DNA from: Paracoccus sp. (in: a-proteobacteria)
GTDB lineage: Bacteria > Pseudomonadota > Alphaproteobacteria > Rhodobacterales > Rhodobacteraceae
Length of the DNA: 64,000 bases
Assembly: GCF_030538755.1 (NCBI RefSeq)
Contig: NZ_JAUNTJ010000005.1
Span: 1-64,000, forward strand
Reading direction: 5' to 3'
In this document: positions 52,817 through 61,005 of the stretch, one piece after another
How positions within the stretch are numbered: the stretch's first letter is position 1
Layout of the letters: each line of letters opens with the position of its first letter
Made by a program: the position numbers and the translations under genes
Notes under the pieces: model-generated
Database searches by the model: none
Told to the model about the DNA's origin: nothing
The model's input: the letters and a program-made list of their open reading frames with translations, nothing else

Positions 52817-54445
52817 ATGATCCGTCTTCTTTCAACCTCGACCGCCGCGCTGATTGTTGCGGCAGCCCCCGTTTTCGCCGAAGTCACCCCGGTTCAGGTC
52901 TGGGATGCCCTTGTCCAGCAGTATCGCGAAAGCGGCCTGAGCCTGAACGAAGGCAGCCGCGAACAGGCCGGTGACACGCTGACCATCAGCGATGTGACCA
53001 TTGATGGCAGCAACATGATGCCGATGCCCGTGGACGAAGGGCAGGCGCAGGCTGAATTCACGCTGCAAATCCCGCGCGTGGTGCTGTCCACCACCGGCGA
53101 CGGCAATGTGCGCACCGTTTTCGAAGGCGACTGGACCGGCGAACTGAAAGCCCCCGACCCCGAGGGGAATCAGGGCACGCCCATCACGCTGAGCCTGACC
53201 ATGCCGGGCAACGAGATGGTGACGTCGGGCACGCCCGAGGCGATGAACCACAACCTGAACTATCCCGAGATGAGCGGCACCATCACCATGCGCGACCCGA
53301 AAGGGAACGAAGTGCCGGTGAATTTCGCCGTGACCGACACCAGGGGCAGCTATAACACCAGCGGCACCCCGGCCACCGGCACGCAATCCGACTATAACAT
53401 GACCAGCGCCGGGGCCACGCTTAACATCGACAGCGCCATCCCCGAAAGCGACGGGCAGCCGGCCGGCCATATCAAGGCCGATCTGGCGGTGAAGGAAATG
53501 ACCGGCACCGGCACGCTGAACATGCCCGCAGGCGATCACGACATGGGCAAAGCCATGAACGCGGCGCTGCGCGCAGGTGCGGAACTGACCGGCGACCTGA
53601 CCTTTGCCGGCTACGAAGGCTCGGTCGATTTCTCGGGTCAGGACGAAGACGGCGCCGACCAGTCGGGCAATATCAACTTTACCGCCGGCAAGGGCGCGCT
53701 GGCTGTCAGCATGAACAGTCAGGCCGTCAGCTATCGCGGCAATGCCGAATCCGCCGCGGTGGATCTGACGATCAGCACCATGCCCTTCCCCATGTCCTAT
53801 GCTGTCGGGCCGCAAAGCTTTGACGTGACGCTGCCGGTGATGCAATCGGATACGGCGCAGCCCTTCAGCGTGAAATACGCGCTGGAAGGTCTGACCCTGG
53901 GCGATGCGATCTGGGGCCTGTTCGATCCGACCGCGCAACTGCCGCGCGATCCGGCCAGCCTGACGGTGGATGTCTCGGGCGATCTGATGGTCACGCGCGA
54001 CCTGATGGACCCGGAATTCGAACAGCGCATGATCGCGGCCACCACGCCGCAGGGCGACGCCACCGAACTGAGCGCCGAACAACTGGCCGAACTGGAAGCC
54101 CTGCAAGACGAGGCCGTGCCGTTCCAGCCGGTGAAACTGGCGCTGAACCAGATCGCGCTGCGCGCCATTGGCGCCACGGCAGACGTCAAGGGCGAACTGA
54201 CCGCAGGCCCCGACGGCGATTTCAGCCAGCCCGTCGGCAATATCGAGGGCAGCTTTACCGGCGTGAATACGCTGATCGACCGGCTGGCCACCCTTGGCCT
54301 GATCCCGCAGGAACAGGTCGCGGGCGCGCGGATGATGCTGATGATCTTTGCCAAGCCCGTCGCCGGTCAGGATGACGCGCTGGAAACCCATATCGAAATG
54401 CGCGAGGATGGCTCGGTCTTTGCGAACGGGCAGCAGATGCAATAA
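52817..54445 (+). CDS. DUF2125 exported protein
   Basis: The 542-residue protein has a signal peptide (MIRLLSTSTAALIVAAAPVF then AEVTPVQVWDALVQQYRESG). It is beta-rich with many short turns (DGSNMMPMPVDEGQAQAEFT; GQDEDGADQSGNINFTAGKG; YAVGPQSFDVTLPVMQSDTA) and a C-terminal LIPQEQVAGARMMLMIFAKP. These match the DUF2125 family, common in Rhodobacterales and of unknown function, probably periplasmic or outer-membrane associated. ATG 52817 is preceded by GAAAGG and is preferred over the longer frame from 52754. Confidence 0.82.
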   Translation: MIRLLSTSTAALIVAAAPVFAEVTPVQVWDALVQQYRESGLSLNEGSREQAGDTLTISDVTIDGSNMMPMPVDEGQAQAEFTLQIPRVVLSTTGDGNVRTVFEGDWTGELKAPDPEGNQGTPITLSLTMPGNEMVTSGTPEAMNHNLNYPEMSGTITMRDPKGNEVPVNFAVTDTRGSYNTSGTPATGTQSDYNMTSAGATLNIDSAIPESDGQPAGHIKADLAVKEMTGTGTLNMPAGDHDMGKAMNAALRAGAELTGDLTFAGYEGSVDFSGQDEDGADQSGNINFTAGKGALAVSMNSQAVSYRGNAESAAVDLTISTMPFPMSYAVGPQSFDVTLPVMQSDTAQPFSVKYALEGLTLGDAIWGLFDPTAQLPRDPASLTVDVSGDLMVTRDLMDPEFEQRMIAATTPQGDATELSAEQLAELEALQDEAVPFQPVKLALNQIALRAIGATADVKGELTAGPDGDFSQPVGNIEGSFTGVNTLIDRLATLGLIPQEQVAGARMMLMIFAKPVAGQDDALETHIEMREDGSVFANGQQMQ

Positions 54446-54537
54446 GCAAACCCGCACAGGCCGCCCGTGAACGCGGGCGGCGGGCGGGCCGGGCCGGGTG
54501 TCGCATCCCGGCCCTTTGCGTATCGGACAGCAGGCAT

Positions 54538-55902
54538 ATGGCGGGACGAATGACGGATCAGGCAGAACTGGATCGGCTGACGGGCGCTTTGCTGACAGCC
54601 GCGCGGCGGGCGGGGGCCGAACAGGCCGATGCCATGGCGGTGCGCGGGCAGTCGGTGTCGGTCGATGTGCGCGGCGGGGCGCTGGAACATGCCGAACGGG
54701 CCGAGGGCACGGAAATCGGCCTGCGGGTGCTGATCGGCGGGCGTCAGGCCAGCGTGTCGGCCTCGGACCTGTCGGATGACACGATCCGGCAGATGGCCGA
54801 ACGCGCCGTCGCCATGGCGCAAGAGGCCCCGGTCGATGATTACGCCGGGCTGGCCGACCCCGATCAACTGGCCCCCCTGCGCGATGCCCGCGCGCTGGAA
54901 CTGGCCGATACCGCCCCCGACCCCAGCCCCGACACGCTGGCCGAACTGGCCCTGCGCGCCGAAGCGGCGGCACTGGCCCATAGCGGCATCACCCAGGTCG
55001 AGGCCGCCAATGCCAGCTTTTCGCGCCGCGATTTTCATCTGGCGGCGACCAACGGGTTCAGCGGCGGATACAGCCGCACATCGCACGGCATATCGGCGGT
55101 GGCGATCACCGGCGAAGGTCTGGGGATGGAGCGTGATTACGCCGGCGAAGGCCGGGTCTGGGCCGCCGATCTGCCCGACCCGGAATGGATCGGCGATCTG
55201 GCCGCCACGCGCACGCTGGCCCGCGCCGGATCGCGCAAGCCGCCGACGGGGGCCTTTCCGATCCTCTATGATCGCCGGGTGGCGGGCGGGCTGATCGGGC
55301 ATCTGCTGGCCGCGATCAACGGCACCGCCATTTCGCGCGGGGCCAGCTGGCTGCTGCGCGCCATGGACGAACCCGTGCTGCCCGCCGGTCTGGACCTGAC
55401 CGAAAACCCGCATCTGCCGCGCTATCCCGGCTCGCGCCTGTTCGACGCCGAGGGGTTGCCGACCGCGCGCCGGGCCATCGTCGCCGATGGCGTGCTGCGC
55501 GGCTGGCTGCTGGATCTGGCCACCGGGCGCAAGCTGGGCCTGCCCAGCACCGCATCGGCGGCGCGGGGGATGACCTCGCCGCCGTCGCCCTCGCCGGGGA
55601 ACATGGCGCTGACGCAGGGCGCTGACAGCCCCGACGACCTGATCGCGCAGATGGGGCGCGGGCTGATCGTGACCTCGATGCTGGGGGCCTCGGTGAATGC
55701 GACCACGGGCGATTATTCGCGCGGGGCCGCCGGGTTCTGGGTGGAAAACGGTCGCATCGCCTATCCGGTGAACGAATGCACCATCGCGGGCAATCTGCGC
55801 GACATGCTGATGACGATCCGCCCCGCCAACGATGCCGAGGACTGGCGCAGCCTGCGCGTGCCCAGCCTGCTGGTTCAGGGCATGACGGTGGCCGGTGCCT
55901 GA
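54538..55902 (+). CDS. pmbA: TldD/PmbA-family metalloprotease subunit (PmbA/TldE)
   Basis: The 454-residue protein has TldD/PmbA features: RAEGTEIGLRVLIGGRQASV, SGGYSRTSHGISAVAITGEG, FPILYDRRVAGGLIGHLLAA, DLTENPHLPRYPGSRLFDAE, STASAARG and GIIVTSMLGASVN-like GLIVTSMLGASVNATTGDYS. In the TldD/TldE pair this type lacks the zinc site and partners TldD. It takes part in peptide processing such as microcin maturation. Start is ATG 54538 or 54550. The stop overlaps the next gene by 8 bases. Confidence 0.92.
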   Translation: MAGRMTDQAELDRLTGALLTAARRAGAEQADAMAVRGQSVSVDVRGGALEHAERAEGTEIGLRVLIGGRQASVSASDLSDDTIRQMAERAVAMAQEAPVDDYAGLADPDQLAPLRDARALELADTAPDPSPDTLAELALRAEAAALAHSGITQVEAANASFSRRDFHLAATNGFSGGYSRTSHGISAVAITGEGLGMERDYAGEGRVWAADLPDPEWIGDLAATRTLARAGSRKPPTGAFPILYDRRVAGGLIGHLLAAINGTAISRGASWLLRAMDEPVLPAGLDLTENPHLPRYPGSRLFDAEGLPTARRAIVADGVLRGWLLDLATGRKLGLPSTASAARGMTSPPSPSPGNMALTQGADSPDDLIAQMGRGLIVTSMLGASVNATTGDYSRGAAGFWVENGRIAYPVNECTIAGNLRDMLMTIRPANDAEDWRSLRVPSLLVQGMTVAGA

Positions 55903-56707
55903 GGGCGCGCGCGACGACAGCGCCGATCTGGCGCTGCTGGAACAGGCCGCGCAGGCAGCGGGGCAGATCGCCCGCCGCTTTTGGGGGCAAAGCCCGCAGG
56001 TCTGGGACAAGGGCGGCGATGCCGGCCCCGTGACCGAGGCCGATCTGGCCGTCAACGATCACCTGTCATCAGTGCTGCGCGCCGCCCGCCCCGGCTATGG
56101 CTGGCTGTCCGAGGAGGACGAGCAGGAACCGGCGCGGCTGGAGGCGCGGCAGGTGTTCATCATCGACCCGATCGACGGCACCCGCGCCTTTATCGACGGA
56201 CAAAAGGACTTCGCCCATTCGCTGGCCGTCGCCACCGGCGGGCAGGTGACGGCGGCAGTGGTGCATCTGCCCTTGCGCGGGCTGACCTATATCGCCACCG
56301 CCGCTGGCCCCGCGCTGCTGAACGGCCAGCCCATTGCGCCGCGCGACCACGGGATCGAGGGCGCGCGCATCCTGACCTCGCGCCCCAGTATGGACCCGCA
56401 GCATTGGCGCGGCGGTCAGGTGCCGGGTTTTCGGCGCGAGTTCCGCTCGTCTCTGGCGTGGCGGCTGTGTCTGGCGGCCGAGGGGCGCTTTGACGCAGCC
56501 CTGTCGCTGCGCCCCGCCTGGGAATGGGACATCGCCGCCGGTGCGCTGATCGCGCAGCGCGCGGGCTGTGCGGTGTCGGACCGGCACGGCGGGCAGATGC
56601 GGTTCAACAATCAGGGCGCGATGGTGGACGGGCTGGTGATCGCGGCCCCGCGCCTGCACGGGCAGATCATGGACGCCCTGGCCCAAAGCGGGCTAGAACG
56701 GCGCTGA
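55895..56707 (+). CDS. Inositol monophosphatase-family phosphatase, CysQ-like
   Basis: The 270-residue enzyme carries the Mg-dependent phosphatase motifs: GYGWLSEEDEQEPARL, IDPIDGTRAFIDGQKDFAHS, and WEWDIAAGALIAQRAGCAVS. Lithium-sensitive members with this arrangement hydrolyse 3'-phosphoadenosine 5'-phosphate (CysQ) or inositol phosphate. The WLSEED and GTRAFI variants lean towards CysQ. GTG 55895 starts within the last codons of pmbA, with translational coupling likely. Confidence 0.88.
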   Translation: MPEGARDDSADLALLEQAAQAAGQIARRFWGQSPQVWDKGGDAGPVTEADLAVNDHLSSVLRAARPGYGWLSEEDEQEPARLEARQVFIIDPIDGTRAFIDGQKDFAHSLAVATGGQVTAAVVHLPLRGLTYIATAAGPALLNGQPIAPRDHGIEGARILTSRPSMDPQHWRGGQVPGFRREFRSSLAWRLCLAAEGRFDAALSLRPAWEWDIAAGALIAQRAGCAVSDRHGGQMRFNNQGAMVDGLVIAAPRLHGQIMDALAQSGLERR

Positions 56708-56725
56708 CACGAGGAGGCGACACGC

Positions 56726-57166
56726 ATGAATATCCTGATCCTGAACGGTCCCAACCTGAACCGTCTGGGCAAGCGCCAGCCCGAGATTTACGGCGCCACC
56801 ACCCTGCCCCAGGTCGAAGAGATGTGCCGCGATGCGGCCAAGGTTCTGGGCCTGTCCGCCGACTGTTTCCAGACCAATCACGAAGGCCAGATGATCGACC
56901 GCATCCACGCCGCCTGCGATGGCGCGGCGGACGGAATCATCATCAACCCCGGCGCATGGACGCATACCTCGGTCGCGGTTCTGGATGCGCTGAACAGCTT
57001 TGACGGGCCGGTGATCGAGGTTCACATCAGCAATATCCACAAGCGCGAAGCGTTCCGGCATCATTCTTATGTCAGCGGTCGCGCCGATGCGGTGATCGCC
57101 GGGTGCGGGGTGCAGGGCTATCAATTCGCGGTGGCGCGGCTGGCGGCGCTGTTGGGGCAGCGGTAA
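56726..57166 (+). CDS. aroQ: Type II 3-dehydroquinate dehydratase AroQ
   Basis: This 146-residue enzyme of the shikimate pathway converts 3-dehydroquinate to 3-dehydroshikimate. Motifs are complete: [18 protein letters not shown] (catalytic Arg/Tyr loop), [38 protein letters not shown] and [23 protein letters not shown] 56726 follows GAGGAGG at 56711-56717. It lies 18 bases after the CysQ-like gene. Confidence 0.96.
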   Translation: MNILILNGPNLNRLGKRQPEIYGATTLPQVEEMCRDAAKVLGLSADCFQTNHEGQMIDRIHAACDGAADGIIINPGAWTHTSVAVLDALNSFDGPVIEVHISNIHKREAFRHHSYVSGRADAVIAGCGVQGYQFAVARLAALLGQR

Positions 57167-57175
57167 GGTTTGCGC

Positions 57176-57298
57176 CCCAAGGCCGGGGGTTTTACCCCCC
57201 AGCCCGGCCCAAGGGCCGGGCGTTCGTCGGGGAAAAGGTCCACTGGACCTTTTCCTGACCCTCCTCACCCCCCAGGATATTTCCGGACCAAAGATGCG
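57176..57298. repeat. Dispersed intergenic repeat copy 2 between convergent aroQ and the formamidase gene
   Basis: It repeats the modules seen at 12956-13096: GGCCGGGGGTTTTACCCCCC hairpin, GGGCGTTCGTCGGGGAAAAG, a perfect hairpin AAAAGGTCC-ACT-GGACCTTTT (57233-57253), CCTCCTCACCCC, and GGATATTTCCGGACCAAAGA. It sits between gene ends that face each other, so it is probably a shared terminator. Confidence 0.8.
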
Positions 57299-57318
57299 GG
57301 CGTGCCGCTGTGTCGGGA

Positions 57319-58275
57319 TCAGTCGAAGACGATGCGGGGGAAATAGAAGCTGACCACCCAGTTCGGCATATCGACGATTTCCGAGATGCGCAGGTCGCCG
57401 CAGACGGAACACAGCATATAGGCATCGACCGCCGCCAGCCCGCGCGTGGCGCCGAGGTGATCGACCATGGCCGCCACCGCGTCGCGCGCCGCTGTCATCA
57501 GGTCGGGACCGATGCCGGTCGTGACCTCGTATCCTGCGGCGTCCAGATGCCGGGTGACGGGGCCGGGGGTGGTGAAGCGCGGGGTTTTCAGGTTGGCGCC
57601 CTTGACCAGATCGAGGGTCAGCACGGCGTCCATCGGGGCCTCGATCGCGGTGCCGCAGACCTCGCCATCGCCCTGGGCGGCATGGGTGTCGCCGATGGAA
57701 AACAGCGCGCCTTCGACCTCGACCGGCAGATAGAGGGTCGCGCCGGCGGCCAGATCGCGGATGTCGAGGTTGCCGCCCATCCGGCGGGGCGGCACCACCG
57801 AATGCAGCCCCGGTTCCGCCGGGGCCACGCCGATGGTTCCGGCAAAGGGTTTCAGCGGCACCCGCGCATGGTCGCCGAACAGCGCCGGGGCCATGCTGGC
57901 CGGGTCATAGCGCCAGACATGCAGCGCCGGATCGGGGAACTGGTCGGCCAGCAGGCCAAAGCCGGGGATATTCGCCGTCCAGCCAAAGCCACCGTCCGTG
58001 TTGCGCGGCTGAAAGGCGTCCAGCGTGATTTTCAGCGCGTCGCCGGGCTGCGCGCCCTCGACCCAGACCGGGCCGTTCACCGGGTTCACGCGGCCGAAAT
58101 CCAGCGTTGCGACATCGGCCACGGTCGAGCCGGGGCGGAACTGGCCGCCGGAACTGTCCTGGCATTCGAAGCGGATCGTCTGCCCCGGATCGACCCGCAG
58201 CACCGGGGCAATCGTGTTATCCCAGCCAAAGTGATGCTGCGCGCCGTGGATGGTGTAATCGCAGGCCTTGCACAT
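57319..58275 (-). CDS. fmdA: Formamidase/acetamidase family amidase
   Basis: The 318-residue FmdA/AmdA-type protein has YTIHGAQHHFGWDNTIAPVL, VNPVNGPVWVEGAQPGDALK, FAGTIGVAPAEPG, GGNLDIRDLAAGATLYLPVE, FSIGDTHAAQGDGEVCGTAI and a C-terminal VDAYMLCSVCGDLRISEIVD. Known members hydrolyse formamide or acetamide to acid plus ammonia. The gene lies downstream of urtABCDE on the same strand, suggesting that it processes a transported amide. ATG 58275 is the usual start. Confidence 0.92.
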   Translation of the reverse strand: MCKACDYTIHGAQHHFGWDNTIAPVLRVDPGQTIRFECQDSSGGQFRPGSTVADVATLDFGRVNPVNGPVWVEGAQPGDALKITLDAFQPRNTDGGFGWTANIPGFGLLADQFPDPALHVWRYDPASMAPALFGDHARVPLKPFAGTIGVAPAEPGLHSVVPPRRMGGNLDIRDLAAGATLYLPVEVEGALFSIGDTHAAQGDGEVCGTAIEAPMDAVLTLDLVKGANLKTPRFTTPGPVTRHLDAAGYEVTTGIGPDLMTAARDAVAAMVDHLGATRGLAAVDAYMLCSVCGDLRISEIVDMPNWVVSFYFPRIVFD

Positions 58276-58330
58276 GATGTTCCCCCCTTGCTGCGGCCAG
58301 CCTAGCGCAACGGATGCGCCATGTCAGCCG

Positions 58331-59038
58331 TCAGGCGGCGGCAAAACCGGCCAGCAGCGCGTGGACATCGGACCGCGCCACGCTGCCCCGCGCCCCTTGC
58401 AGCAGCACCTTGCCGCGTTCCAGCACGGTAAAGCTGTCGCCCAGATCCCATGCAAAGTCGAAATATTGTTCGACCAGCACCACGGCCATTTCGCCCTGAT
58501 CGCGCAGCGCGGCGATGACGCGGCCGATCTGGGCGATGATGTTGGGCTGGATGCCCTCGGTCGGTTCGTCCATCAGCAGCACCCTGGGGCGGATCACCAG
58601 CGCACGGGCGATGGCCAGTTGCTGTTGCTGCCCGCCCGACAGGTCGCCGCCGCGCCGGTGGGCCATATCGGCCAGCACCGGAAAGCTGTCATAGATCGCA
58701 TCGGGCACCTTGCGCGCCCCGCGCGGCAGGCAGCCAAAGCCGGTTTCCAGATTCTCGCGCACGCTGAGCATGGGAAAGATCGCGCGGCCCTGCGGCACAT
58801 AGGCGACGCCGCGGCGCGCCATCTCTTGTGCGGTGACGCGGCCAAGGCGTTCGCCCATCAGCCGCAATTCCCCGCCCGAGCGGGGATGCCGCCCGGCCAG
58901 CAGGTTCAGCAGGCTGGTCTTGCCGACGCCGTTATTGCCCATGACACATGTCACCTGCCCCGGTGTCGCCGTCAGCGACACCTCGTGCAGGATCTGCGAG
59001 CCGCCATAGTGAAGGGTGACGTTTTCAGCCTCGATCAT
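58331..59038 (-). CDS. urtE: Urea-type ABC transporter ATPase UrtE
   Basis: The 235-residue LivF-like ATPase has Walker A GNNGVGKTSLLNLLAGRHPR, AYVPQGRAIFPMLSVRENLE, signature LSGGQQQQLAIARAL and VLLMDEPTEGIQPNIIAQIG. The QGR/EGIQPNI variant is typical of UrtE. It lies 3 bases after urtD. Confidence 0.94.
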   Translation of the reverse strand: MIEAENVTLHYGGSQILHEVSLTATPGQVTCVMGNNGVGKTSLLNLLAGRHPRSGGELRLMGERLGRVTAQEMARRGVAYVPQGRAIFPMLSVRENLETGFGCLPRGARKVPDAIYDSFPVLADMAHRRGGDLSGGQQQQLAIARALVIRPRVLLMDEPTEGIQPNIIAQIGRVIAALRDQGEMAVVLVEQYFDFAWDLGDSFTVLERGKVLLQGARGSVARSDVHALLAGFAAA

Positions 59039-59041
59039 CGC

Positions 59042-59782
59042 TCAGCGCCCCAGATAAACTTCGATCACGTCAGGATTGGCGGACACATGGTCCAGCGAGC
59101 CTTCGGCCAGCACGCTGCCCTGATGCAGCACGGTGACGCGGCAGTTCAGGCGGCGCACGAATTCCATATCATGTTCGACCACCACCACGGCGCGGGTCTG
59201 CGCCAGCCGGGACAGCAGCGCGGTGGTCGCCTCGCGTTCGGCCACGGTCATTCCGGCGGCGGGTTCATCGACCAGCAGCAGGCGCGGTTCCTGCGCCAGC
59301 AGCATTCCGATTTCCAGCCATTGTTTCTGGCCGTGCGACAGCTCGCCCGCCTTGCGGTGCAGATGGTCGGCCAGGCCGACCTCGGCCGCCAGTTCGGCGA
59401 CGCGCGCGTGGCTGGTGGCATCGGGGCGCCAGCGCAGCACCGCCAGCGGGCCGCGCGGGGCGCGCAGGGCCATGGTCAGGTTGTCGTGGACCGACTGATC
59501 CTCGAACACGGTGGGGCGCTGGAACTTGCGGCCGATCCCGGCGCGGGCGATCTGCGCCTCGGACAGTTTCAGCAGCGAGACCGAGTTTTCGCCCCACAGC
59601 ACATCGCCGCTGTCGGGGCGGGTCTTGCCGGTCACGATGTCCATGAAGGTGGTCTTGCCCGCGCCATTGGGGCCGATCACCGCGCGCAATTCGGCGGGGC
59701 CGATTTCAAAGGACAGGTTGTTGATGGCGCGGAACCCGTCAAAGGTTTTCGACACGCCCGAAACTTCCAGCAATGCGGTCAT
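59042..59782 (-). CDS. urtD: Urea-type ABC transporter ATPase UrtD
   Basis: The 246-residue LivG-like ATPase has Walker A VIGPNGAGKTTFMDIVTGKT, signature LSHGQKQWLEIGMLLAQEPR, Walker B LLLVDEPAAGM and VVVEHDMEFVRRL. The LSHGQKQWLEIGM variant is diagnostic of UrtD. It overlaps the urtC stop by 4 bases. Confidence 0.95.
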   Translation of the reverse strand: MTALLEVSGVSKTFDGFRAINNLSFEIGPAELRAVIGPNGAGKTTFMDIVTGKTRPDSGDVLWGENSVSLLKLSEAQIARAGIGRKFQRPTVFEDQSVHDNLTMALRAPRGPLAVLRWRPDATSHARVAELAAEVGLADHLHRKAGELSHGQKQWLEIGMLLAQEPRLLLVDEPAAGMTVAEREATTALLSRLAQTRAVVVVEHDMEFVRRLNCRVTVLHQGSVLAEGSLDHVSANPDVIEVYLGR

Positions 59783-61002
59783 GGCTGGGCCTCCTTTTCC
59801 TGCAAGGCGCCAAGGTCGGGGCCAAGATCGCGCCCGTGCCGGTCGGGGCGGCGCATCCCGGCCAGCAGGTCAAAGACCGACGACAGCCCGCGCGGCGCGA
59901 ACAGCGTCACGCAGACAAAGCCCAGCCCCAGCAGCACCTGCCACCAGTCGATCCACTGGATGCGGTAAAAGCCAAGGTCCAGATCGGGTGCCCGCCCGCC
60001 GGTGAACCAGCTTGACAGCAGCGACACCACGATGGCCCCGGCCACCGCGCCATAAATCCGCCCGCGCCCGCCGATGGCGACCCAGACCGCCAGATAGATC
60101 GAGGCGATCGGCATCAGTTCCGCCGGGTTGATGATGCCCGCCTGCGGGTAATACAGCGCCCCGGCGATGGCGCAGATCATGACGGTCAGGGTAAAGATGG
60201 TCAGCTTGTAGGTTTCGACCGAATAACCCAGAAAGCGCACCCGGCTTTCATCGTCGCGGATGGCGCGGATCACGCTGCCGAACTTGCCCCGCGTCAGCCC
60301 TGTGGCCAGCACGAAACCCAGTGCCAGCGCCACGGCCGAGGCCCACAGAAACCAGACCGAGATCACCGCCTGCGGCTGATCGGTCAGGCCGGGGATGTTT
60401 TGCAGGCCCGACAGCCCGTTATTGCCGCGAAAGCCGCTGTCGTTCTGAAACAGCCACAGCGCAAGGGCCAGCGTCATCGCCTGGGTCAGGATCGACAGGT
60501 AAACCCCGTTGACGCGCGACCGGAAGGCCAGCCAGCCAAACAGGAACGCGAACACCCCCGGCACCGCCAGCACCAGCAGCAATTGCATCGGCAGGCTGCC
60601 CGCAAAGGCCCATGTCCACGGCAGTTCCGTCGATCCGACCACGCCGAACACCTGCCCGGCGATGCCCTGGCGGATTTCTTCGGCACTGGCCGGGATGGGC
60701 GAGTTGGCCAGCGTGGCGGCGACGATTTCCCCGGTGCGGGCATACATCAGCCACATGCCGATCATATAGCCGCCAAGGGCGAAAAACGCCATGTGGCCCA
60801 GCGACAGGATACCGGCATAGCCCCAGACCAGATCCATCGCCAGTGCCGCCAGCGCAAGGCACAGGGTCTTGCCCAGCGTCTTGACCATGGATGTGGGGAT
60901 AGCGCCCGAGCCATAGGCCTCGGACATCAGGGTGGCGGCCAGCGTGAACAGCGCCAGCAGGACCAGCGCGGCCAGAAGGGCGGGGTATTTGCGGATCAGC
61001 AT
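59779..61002 (-). CDS. urtC: Urea-type ABC transporter permease UrtC
   Basis: The 407-residue LivM-like permease has about ten membrane segments: CLALAALAMDLVWGYAGILS, LGHMAFFALGGYMIGMWLMY, NDSGFRGNNGLSGLQNIPGL (diagnostic NDSGFGGNNG-like segment), DDESRVRFLGYSVETYKLTI and WVAIGGRGRIYGAVAGAIVV. It lies 3 bases after urtB. Confidence 0.94.
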   Translation of the reverse strand: MLIRKYPALLAALVLLALFTLAATLMSEAYGSGAIPTSMVKTLGKTLCLALAALAMDLVWGYAGILSLGHMAFFALGGYMIGMWLMYARTGEIVAATLANSPIPASAEEIRQGIAGQVFGVVGSTELPWTWAFAGSLPMQLLLVLAVPGVFAFLFGWLAFRSRVNGVYLSILTQAMTLALALWLFQNDSGFRGNNGLSGLQNIPGLTDQPQAVISVWFLWASAVALALGFVLATGLTRGKFGSVIRAIRDDESRVRFLGYSVETYKLTIFTLTVMICAIAGALYYPQAGIINPAELMPIASIYLAVWVAIGGRGRIYGAVAGAIVVSLLSSWFTGGRAPDLDLGFYRIQWIDWWQVLLGLGFVCVTLFAPRGLSSVFDLLAGMRRPDRHGRDLGPDLGALQEKEAQP

Positions 61003-61005
61003 GGC